A stretch of DNA of 20,736 nt. Source: JBBQIY01 sp964553035 (GTDB lineage Bacteria > Verrucomicrobiota > Kiritimatiellia > RFP12 > UBA3636). The stretch is taken from the NCBI GenBank assembly GCA_964553035.1, contig CAZKJH010000068.1, forward strand, positions 1 to 20,736, written 5' to 3'. Shown piece after piece: positions 15,458 through 20,736 of this stretch; the first letter of the stretch is position 1; each line of letters starts with the position of its first letter. The notes beneath the pieces were generated by a model. That model had not been told where the DNA came from. It searched no databases and saw only the letters and a program-made list of their open reading frames with translations. A program made the translations under genes and the position numbers.

Positions 15458-17079
15458 AGAACAACCCTCTCGTTAAGTTTTTTCCCAGCGGCCTTCATAC
15501 CGCCAAAATTTTGAACACGCTTGTATCCCCTGACCTTAAGCGTCCATTTGGCGATGACTGCCCGTAAGCCACTATGGCAATAAAGAATAATCGGCGTGTT
15601 CTTATCGGGCACTTGCGCTCCAATCATCGCGCCGATCTGCGTATGGGGCATCAACAATGCCCCGTCAAGGTGACCCTCGGAAAATTCCTCTGCCGAACGA
15701 ACATCAATCAGTATAGGTTTTAATGGCAATTCTGCCCCTTTCGACAAACTTGCTATGGCATGTAATAACGAATTTCCGCAAAGCATAGACAGAAAATGAC
15801 TCTCCGTCGGCGAGGTGTCCGAACCTGTCGCCATGAGTGCGCCGTTTACACCTAAAATTCCTTCATGATCCGAAGGGGAAAGGCCGCGACGATAGATGTG
15901 AATCGCTTCGACAAGACGTTGAAGTCGGGGCTTTTTGAAAATGGCACCTGCCATCTCGTTCCCTACCGCGTAGAGAATCGTGGCAATCTCTGTGCCCTCT
16001 CCGTCATTCTGTACTGCGTCCTTCTGCTTGGCTTCAACTAATTCGGGCCGTTCGCAAATCCGCCCCTCGAAAACAGAAAACCAAGGTTCAACTTCCTCGA
16101 ATGTCAGGAGCAGAGCTCGGGCATCCTCACGCTGCAAAACATTCGCAGCAGCTTCTTCAGATGTCCAGCATTCCGCCTCCATATTGGACTTGAATTGCGG
16201 ATGTGACTCGAGGAACGCCTCGACTTCCCCGAGCTTGTCTGGATTTGAAGTCACCTCTTGAATCATCGCCTCTACCTCCTCAAAGCCTCTTCGTCGCATT
16301 TCGTCTGGGTCGAGACCCATCTCATTGAACAGCGCGAGTTCTTCTCGTTCTCGCTCCGCCTCCCAGTCCTTCATGCCGTGAAAAAACATGCTCAGCAGGA
16401 AAATTCCGCAAACCTTTTCCGGCAGATCGTCCAGCATCACAGCGTTGTGCTGAAGGATCCAGGCATCAAGAGGACGATCTGCTTCGACGTAATCGGGCAC
16501 GAGGATGAACAGTCGTCGCGACAGCTCGTGACGATCCGGGACATCCACAAGAAAATCAATAGTCGTTCGGGCAACTTCGAAAAAGCGAGCATCATTCTGG
16601 TTCATGGGAGGATAGCCCACCGTCTCGAAAGCTCGTTGAAGATCTTTTGCCGAAAACCACATGGATTCAAAAGGTGCTTCATCAAAAAGCTTCTCAGCTT
16701 GCGCCAACAACTTTTTCTGGTTTTTCAACAATCGCTCGAAAGGTTTTCGGTATTTTTCAAGCACAACCTGGGCCTCCTCGATTGCATGCCGATGCGCCTC
16801 AAAGTCAGCAGCAGCCTTGACCTCACGGATGATCGGCTCGAACTCCTTCCGCAACTTGCTCGGAATTCGCCGCTCCATCGCCTCCCAGTACTGCGGCGAG
16901 GTGACATCACCACCGGACTCTAGGAAACTCGCTGCAAATAATGCTTCGTCGCTAGAAAATCCTGAATTTATAGCGGCGGTACTCGCCTCCTCCCTGACGG
17001 CTAGCTCGTTCGCCAAACAGCAGTGCTTGTATTTTCTACCGCTTCCGCAAGAACAGGGGTCGTTGCGTCCAATTTTCAT
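15454..17079 (-). CDS. SEC-C motif protein with C-terminal rhodanese domain
   Basis: The 541-residue protein starts with a zinc-binding SEC-C motif (NDPCSCGSGRKYKHCC; ligands C9, C11 and C20 or C21), as found in SecA tails and YecA-like proteins. Residues about 25-440 are an acidic, mostly helical region that I cannot assign. From about 453 there is a rhodanese domain (LIDVRSAEEFSEGHLDGA), with active-site loop CHSGLR (501-506) of the sulfurtransferase-type six-residue length, so the catalytic Cys is present. This pairing is unusual. Because an ACR3 remnant overlaps the stop, and rhodanese genes are common ars-operon neighbours, the rhodanese part could have been captured from an ars cluster by a deletion; this is conjecture. 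The ATG has no clear ribosome site but gives the family-typical SEC-C start. Confidence 0.85.
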   Translation of the reverse strand: MKIGRNDPCSCGSGRKYKHCCLANELAVREEASTAAINSGFSSDEALFAASFLESGGDVTSPQYWEAMERRIPSKLRKEFEPIIREVKAAADFEAHRHAIEEAQVVLEKYRKPFERLLKNQKKLLAQAEKLFDEAPFESMWFSAKDLQRAFETVGYPPMNQNDARFFEVARTTIDFLVDVPDRHELSRRLFILVPDYVEADRPLDAWILQHNAVMLDDLPEKVCGIFLLSMFFHGMKDWEAEREREELALFNEMGLDPDEMRRRGFEEVEAMIQEVTSNPDKLGEVEAFLESHPQFKSNMEAECWTSEEAAANVLQREDARALLLTFEEVEPWFSVFEGRICERPELVEAKQKDAVQNDGEGTEIATILYAVGNEMAGAIFKKPRLQRLVEAIHIYRRGLSPSDHEGILGVNGALMATGSDTSPTESHFLSMLCGNSLLHAIASLSKGAELPLKPILIDVRSAEEFSEGHLDGALLMPHTQIGAMIGAQVPDKNTPIILYCHSGLRAVIAKWTLKVRGYKRVQNFGGMKAAGKKLNERVVL

Positions 17080-17149
17080 CTGATTGTGGTCTCGGTGTTG
17101 TGAGCTAGCATTATCTCATGATTCCCCCAAACCTACCAGACGAAAAACA

Positions 17150-17177
17150 CGCCAACTCAAAGGCGCCAACTCAAAGG
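17150..17177. repeat. Perfect 14-bp tandem duplication
   Basis: CGCCAACTCAAAGG occurs twice with no gap (17150-17163 and 17164-17177) in the gene-free stretch between the SEC-C/rhodanese and toxin-antitoxin genes. It is probably a recent slippage duplication. I see no coding or RNA gene in this 336-base interval. Confidence 0.85.
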
Positions 17178-17253
17178 TCGGGTGCGCCTCAGCCTATCAA
17201 AAACTTCTTGCCCTTCTTGCTCTTCTGGTTAAAAATTTTCACGGCGGAGACTT

Positions 17254-17301
17254 GGAGGCACGAAGCTTTTATGTATAAAAGACCACAGCGCAGTTGCCTC
17301 C
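17254..17301. other. Nested inverted repeat upstream of the toxin-antitoxin operon
   Basis: An outer pair GGAGGC (17254-17259) / GCCTCC (17296-17301) encloses a perfect inner dyad CTTTTAT-GT-ATAAAAG (17266-17281). It lies about 55 bases upstream of the TA promoter. It could be a cruciform or protein site, or leftover structure of a lost element. No T-run follows, so it is not a plain terminator. Confidence 0.4.
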
Positions 17302-17356
17302 GGATCTAAAAACTTAGCGACCTTTGCATTTAAGCCTTCTAACCCAAGGCAAGGGG

Positions 17357-17392
17357 TTGACTCACAAGCTAAATGTTAGTACAGTAATTACA
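17357..17392 (+). promoter_or_regulatory. Promoter and overlapping dyad (operator candidate) of the mazEF-like operon
   Basis: TTGACT (17357-17362) and TACAGT (17380-17385) are 17 bases apart. An imperfect dyad TGTTAGTA-CAG-TAATTACA (17374-17392), with 6 of 8 pairs matching, covers the -10, and GTAATTAC (17384-17391) is a perfect 8-base palindrome. Binding of the antitoxin here would block RNA polymerase, as in other autoregulated MazE-type systems. The operator role is inferred from position. Confidence 0.6.
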
Positions 17393-17415
17393 TCGACGAA
17401 AGGAAAAGGAAGGTT

Positions 17416-17751
17416 ATGAAAACGAAGGAATTGAAGATCGCAAAAATTGGCAATTCTCGTGGAGTTCGCATTCCTGCGGAAGCTTTGCGACGCTATGCTT
17501 TTACCGACGTAGCGGTTATGGTCGAAGGTGTAGACGGAATCTTGCTACAACCCAAGCGGGAGGCGAACGGCAAACTATCATGGGCCGAGACGGCGGAAGC
17601 GATGGCGACGGCGGTCGAGGACTGGTCGGATTGGGAGTCGGTGACAGCCGATGGACTGACGGATCTGCCGTGGGAGGCAGCGGACGTGGTAGCAGACAAG
17701 CCGGGCGCATACGGAACTCTCCCCAGAAAAACGCGACAGGGAAAATCATGA
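17416..17751 (+). CDS. mazE: MazE/AbrB-type antitoxin
   Basis: The 111-residue protein has an N-terminal swapped-hairpin AbrB/MazE DNA-binding domain (residues 5-47: KIAKIGNSRGVRIPAEALRR, then VDGILLQP). The C-terminal part from about 50 on is acidic, Trp-rich and low in predicted order (AVEDWSDWESV, TDLPWE), and is likely the segment that wraps the toxin. It would neutralise the downstream MazF-like RNase and repress its own promoter. The ATG has an AAGGAAGG ribosome site, and the stop overlaps the toxin start by 4 bases (ATGA), ensuring coupled synthesis. It is longer than E. coli MazE (82 residues). The C-terminal half is more GC-rich than neighbouring genes, which fits horizontal transfer. 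Confidence 0.87.
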   Translation: MKTKELKIAKIGNSRGVRIPAEALRRYAFTDVAVMVEGVDGILLQPKREANGKLSWAETAEAMATAVEDWSDWESVTADGLTDLPWEAADVVADKPGAYGTLPRKTRQGKS

Positions 17752-18068
17752 AGCGGTATGACATACTCTGGGCGGAATTGGATCCAGTGCGCGGCTCAGA
17801 AATTGCAAAGTCTCGGCCGGTCGTGGTGGTAAGCTTGGATGTCCTGAACGCTGCACTGGCGACGGTTACGATATGTCCGTTGACCAGTCAGTTGCATCCC
17901 AGTTGGCGGTCGCGGGTGCAAATCAAGTGTGCAGGTAAGCCGGCGGAAATCGCGGTGGATCAGATCAGAACCATCAGCAAGCAGCGGCTTGGGGACAAGT
18001 TGGGTGCCCTGTCGGAAGTTGATGCATCGTCCCTGCGCCGAGTGGTTACGGAAATGTATGGCGAGTGA
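17748..18068 (+). CDS. mazF: MazF/PemK-type endoribonuclease toxin
   Basis: The 106-residue protein has the normal MazF length. Signature segments are the opening RYDILWAELDPVRGSEIAKS, RPVVVVS (23-29), the TICPLTSQ strand (41-48) and VDQIRTISKQRL (70-81), which carries the conserved catalytic-region Arg. The family cuts single-stranded RNA at short motifs and halts growth when free of antitoxin. The frame is open upstream to 17580, but the start at 17748 is preferred because it gives the family N-terminus and overlaps the antitoxin stop (ATGA). After the TGA the same frame stays open for another 77 codons (see next entry). Confidence 0.9.
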   Translation: MKRYDILWAELDPVRGSEIAKSRPVVVVSLDVLNAALATVTICPLTSQLHPSWRSRVQIKCAGKPAEIAVDQIRTISKQRLGDKLGALSEVDASSLRRVVTEMYGE

Positions 18069-18299
18069 TTTCTAGATTGGCCTGAAGAGCTCGCCAAGGC
18101 TCAACAGATTTACGAGGGCGACCCGATGCTCCCCAAAGACATTCCTTTCGAAGACGCTTGGGACATAGTGAAAACAGCCGTCGATCTTTTTACGCAACTT
18201 GGCATCTTACCGTTTGCATTCATGATTCCGGCACCGGCTGGTCGCGCAGGGAATTGGCCCTTCCGTTCAAAGTGCGTTAAGCCTCCTCAAATTGACTAG
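18069..18299 (+). pseudogene. Unassigned coding-like fragment in frame with and directly after mazF
   Basis: Directly after the toxin TGA the same frame continues without a stop to TAG at 18297-18299. It encodes a natural-looking stretch (PEELAKAQQIYEGDPMLPKD, then FEDAWDIVKTAVDLFTQLG) with a hydrophobic end (ILPFAFMIPAPAG). The only ATG near its start is at 18126. No ribosome site is seen, and the last 33 bases overlap the 3' end of the Sel1 gene on the other strand. I do not recognise it. It is best taken as a leftover of an older gene, or a chance extension. Confidence 0.35.
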
Positions 18300-19979
18300 A
18301 GCTGCTGCGTGCCCTTGTTCGGCAGCCTTGCGATACCATCTCACCGCTTCCGGCAGATCTTTTTTTATACCAGACCATTTCTCATAATAAAAACCAAGAT
18401 TATTCTGCGCTTCCGCCAGCCCTTGTTCGGCGGCCTTGCGGTACCACTGCATCGCCTCGTCCAAATCTTTGTAGACACCCTGCCCGTTCTCATAGCAATA
18501 CCCGAGATTGTTCTGTGCTATCGCATGCCCTTGCTCTGCCGCTTTGCGATACCAAGTCGCAGCCTCATAAGAATTCTTGTCTACTCCTTGACCGTTCTTG
18601 TAGCACCAAGCAAGTTCGACCTGTGCCGCAGCATCCCCAAATTCCGCAGCCGCGCGATACCACTTCGCGGCTTCTACGAAGTCCTTCTCTACACCTAGGC
18701 CGTTTTTATAACGACCAGCAAGTTCGAGCTGGGCCGACATATCGCCGAGTTCCGCAGCCTTGCGATACCATTTCGTTTCCTCCAGCAAATCTTTGCCGCC
18801 GCCCCCGTTCTTGTAACACCAAACGAGCTCAAGGAGCGCTTTCTCAGACCCGTGGCTCGCAGCTTCACGAAACCACTTTATAGCCGACACTAAATCTTCG
18901 TTTATTCCCAGACCCTTCTTATAGCAGAGTCCGAGTTTATACTGAGCTTCCACATCACCTTGATCGGCCGCCTTGCGAAACCACTTCGCTGCCTCAACCA
19001 AATCTTTCGCTACACCTAAACCATTTGCATAAAAATTCCCCACAGTGTGTTGTGCTGCGACATGACCCAGCTCGGCAGCTTTATGGCACCAACTAAAGGA
19101 CTCTGTGATATTTTTTCTAACTCCAAAACCCTCTTCAGAACAACGAGCAAGGATGAAGGCTGCGTCTCGATCTCCATTTTGAACTGCTCGAGGAAGACCC
19201 TTCTGCAAAAGCTTTGTGAGAACCGGTTCTGTTCGTTCGCTCTGTTTCCTTAATTCTTCCAGCTCAGCGGAGGCTACGCGAACAGAGCCTGTCTGCGAAA
19301 GAAACTGAGAGAGAACTTTAACCGTGATTTCTTCTTTCATGCGATTTGATTCGGCGAGCCTGCGAATCGTATGAGTTGTTAAACCTGCTAATAAAACGAG
19401 AAGTACGCTTAGCCAAATTAGGCAACGTTTAAAGACAATAAGACGGGCACGATTGCGGAGTGAATTCACTGTGCCAGTCCAGTCCGCAACACTCAGCGGA
19501 AAATCTCCAGTCCCCACTTTTTCAATCAAGGTATTGAAAAATTTTAAGGCGGTTCGGTAGTCACGATTTTTGACCGAATCCGTCGCTTGGTCGATTGTCT
19601 GAAGGATGTCTTCGATTCGGATCACCGCCTCGGCCGATATTGGAGTCTTATCCCACGCATGTAATTGCGAGGCATAGCAAAGAGCAGAAGTAAAATCATG
19701 CCCTTGGTAGGATTTTTCATAGAGACCCTGAACCTTTCGAAGCAGATTCTGCCATGCCAACTGGAAGCAGCTTCTTTCCGTCAATTCTGAACAATACTCC
19801 TTAATATATTGGGATAAAAGCGGATCAAGATCGGGAGGAGTTGGTTGCGTTTTCGCAAATTCTTGGTACACCTCAAAGTCTTTCCAAATCGAAGTCTGGA
19901 GTGCTTGAAGCGCTTGAGCACGAATAGAGTCGATTCGAGCATTCACTTCAGCCTCCTGAGACTTGAATTCCGGTAGCAA
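18267..19979 (-). CDS. Sel1-repeat (TPR-like) membrane protein, C-terminal part of a split frame
   Basis: This 570-residue frame has an N-terminal helical, partly coiled-coil region (1-180), one transmembrane helix at about 185-203 (CLIWLSVLLVLLAGLTT), and eight Sel1-like repeats from about 274 to 565. All repeats are 36 residues long except one of 35. A repeat reads roughly A-x-x-x-LG-x-x-Y-x-x-G-x-G-V-x-K-D-x-x-EA-x-KW-Y-RKAAEQG. Such arrays form solenoids that bind proteins, often with the solenoid on the outer side of the inner membrane. The only usual start is TTG (19979), without a ribosome site. Six codons upstream is an in-frame TAG (19995-19997) that separates it from a 167-residue frame of similar helical style. 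The natural gene was therefore probably longer and is now interrupted, or it starts internally. Confidence 0.82.
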   Translation of the reverse strand: MLPEFKSQEAEVNARIDSIRAQALQALQTSIWKDFEVYQEFAKTQPTPPDLDPLLSQYIKEYCSELTERSCFQLAWQNLLRKVQGLYEKSYQGHDFTSALCYASQLHAWDKTPISAEAVIRIEDILQTIDQATDSVKNRDYRTALKFFNTLIEKVGTGDFPLSVADWTGTVNSLRNRARLIVFKRCLIWLSVLLVLLAGLTTHTIRRLAESNRMKEEITVKVLSQFLSQTGSVRVASAELEELRKQSERTEPVLTKLLQKGLPRAVQNGDRDAAFILARCSEEGFGVRKNITESFSWCHKAAELGHVAAQHTVGNFYANGLGVAKDLVEAAKWFRKAADQGDVEAQYKLGLCYKKGLGINEDLVSAIKWFREAASHGSEKALLELVWCYKNGGGGKDLLEETKWYRKAAELGDMSAQLELAGRYKNGLGVEKDFVEAAKWYRAAAEFGDAAAQVELAWCYKNGQGVDKNSYEAATWYRKAAEQGHAIAQNNLGYCYENGQGVYKDLDEAMQWYRKAAEQGLAEAQNNLGFYYEKWSGIKKDLPEAVRWYRKAAEQGHAAALVNLRRLNAL

Positions 19980-19994
19980 CTCGGATATCTCAAT

Positions 19995-20498
19995 CTAATC
20001 TGGAAGTTTATCGAGCCGATGCCCGAAATGGGACATTCGTTGAATCACATCAAGAATACTTGCTTTTTCATTGATACTAATCTTGAGCCCCATCATGCGG
20101 GACAAATAAGTAAGCTTCTCCTGATGAGAACCCAGAAAGTTGGGAGGAAGCAAATAGTGGGAAGTTTTTTGTTTAAAAATTGACGCGTTGATCGCATGAG
20201 AGTATCGATCGATCGCTTGATCGAGTGCTCTTTGTGAACTGGCGTTAAGCAAGGTATCAGCGCATGCTTCGCATTCCTCCATAGTGTGCTGAGTTGTTAA
20301 TAACTTTTCCTTTGAACTGTCCAGCATGGATTTCATCACAGTATAAGTGCGTGATATCTGCGTTCGCAATCGATCAATGCTTAGGCTGGCCCAGTCTGAT
20401 GGTGCGGCTTCGCCGCCATGTGCGCACCCATCGGTCGCTCGACATTGACTGAGCATAGCGAAGGAAGACCAAACGAAGTTTGGAGCGTAGCGTTCCAC
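19995..20498 (-). pseudogene. Probable N-terminal part of the Sel1 protein, cut off by an amber codon and a 5' hairpin array
   Basis: The 167-residue frame ends in TAG exactly in frame with the Sel1 gene. Residues from about 43 on (RLRTQISRTYTVMKSMLDSS, then DRYSHAINASIFKQKTSHYLLPPNF) are helical and soluble-looking and could precede the Sel1 N-terminal region. No family is recognised. The first 35 or so residues are encoded by the GC-rich hairpin array and look like accidental translation, so the true 5' end appears lost or displaced. A Met at 20336 is another possible start. It could also be a separate small gene; the shared frame and the close spacing argue for one broken gene. Confidence 0.45.
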
Positions 20499-20736
20499 AG
20501 CGCGTGATAATCGTCGTGGCGTTGCTGCGGCAACTCGTACCGAGTCCAGGGCGGTAATCCGCCCCAGCCTGCGGAGGTCGGCGATGACGCCGGCATCAGG
20601 AGCCGCAAGTCCGATGCCACGGTGCAGAGGCGGCTCCGCCGCCGCCCGTGGTGCGCATCACGGCGGCTGAAGCGGAATGGGCGGGTCACCGCCCCGCGGG
20701 CCGCCGCGAGGTGCGCGACGGATGCGCCGTGACGCG
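20390..20736. repeat. GC-rich array of short hairpins (runs off the window)
   Basis: At least eight compact inverted repeats follow one another. They are GGTGCG/CGCACC (20401/20423) around GCGGC-TTC-GCCGC (20404); CCAAAC-GAA-GTTTGG (20469); GGAGCG-TAG-CGTTCC (20482, one G-T pair); GTTGC/GCAAC (20521/20530); GGGCGG-TAAT-CCGCCC (20549); and CGGCG-ATGA-CGCCG (20579). A long stem CCACGG/CCGTGG (20617/20646) is extended by GATGC/GCATC and encloses GGCGG-CT-CCGCC (20629). The last is GGGCGG-GTCA-CCGCCC (20679). GC content jumps sharply against the flank. This pattern suggests a mobile REP-like composite or a structured RNA, not a protein gene. Confidence 0.7.

Noticed and set aside
17580..17747. 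Longer start for the MazF-like toxin
   Set aside because: The added Gly/Arg-rich residues are the antitoxin gene read in another frame; the ATG overlapping the antitoxin stop gives the normal MazF length.
18300..19200. Regularly spaced DNA repeats about 108 bases apart that might suggest a satellite or CRISPR-like array
   Set aside because: They are the coding sequence of eight Sel1 repeats (36 codons each), diverged at the DNA level and continuous in frame.
20381..20689. Minus-strand 102-codon frame inside the hairpin array
   Set aside because: Its composition follows the GC-rich repeats, it has no ribosome site or recognisable domain, and the stems explain the sequence better.
20390..20736. 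Integron attC sites as explanation of the hairpins
   Set aside because: No paired RYYYAAC / GTTRRRY core sites were found at the ends of any stem.

Overview
The window reads as a mid-GC, densely coded chromosomal segment from a Gram-negative-type anaerobe. The evidence is a lipoprotein signal, a multisubunit [FeFe]-hydrogenase, paired aryl-CoA ligases typical of aromatic amino acid fermenters, and a BioC/BioG biotin route. Sel1-repeat, EF-hand/membrane and SEC-C/rhodanese proteins, together with short degenerate intergenic repeats, would fit a PVC-group bacterium (Kiritimatiellota, Lentisphaerota or Verrucomicrobiota). That assignment is inference only, because no rRNA or marker gene is present. 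No rRNA, tRNA, CRISPR array or transposase was seen.

Layout. (1) 128-2179 (+): an unrecognised membrane-anchored protein with an EF-hand. (2) 2384-6725 (+): an orphan PotD-like lipoprotein, then paaK - ACT protein - paaK, a cassette normally linked to indolepyruvate:ferredoxin oxidoreductase and formation of aryl-CoA thioesters. (3) 12732-6756 (-): an operon with its own promoter in the order CBS-domain protein, NuoE/HydC-like subunit, a 1049-residue NuoF/HydB protein fused to a complete GltD/NfnB-like flavoprotein, and an HndD-type [FeFe]-hydrogenase. (4) 15108-13063 (-): a tightly packed bioG-bioC-bioD operon. (5) 17079-15224 (-): a SEC-C/rhodanese fusion protein whose stop overlaps a 3' remnant of an ACR3 arsenite transporter. 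(6) 17416-18068 (+): a MazEF-type toxin-antitoxin pair with a recognisable promoter and dyad. (7) 20498-18267 (-): a Sel1-repeat membrane protein whose frame is broken by an in-frame amber codon and whose 5' end runs into a GC-rich array of small hairpins (20390-20736).

How the genes fit together. The metabolic core (2-3) suggests fermentation of amino acids. Aromatic 2-oxoacids would be oxidised elsewhere with ferredoxin reduction, the ligases would interconvert aryl acids and CoA esters, and the hydrogenase complex would dispose of electrons as H2. The fused HydB-GltD chain has one expected NAD(H) site and one expected NADP(H) site, so the complex may tie four pools together (H2, ferredoxin, NAD, NADP). 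This is the most interesting candidate system here. The right-hand third (15-20.7 kb) looks like an accessory, eroding region: a transporter remnant, a toxin-antitoxin pair, an orphan reading-frame fragment, a split gene and a hairpin array.
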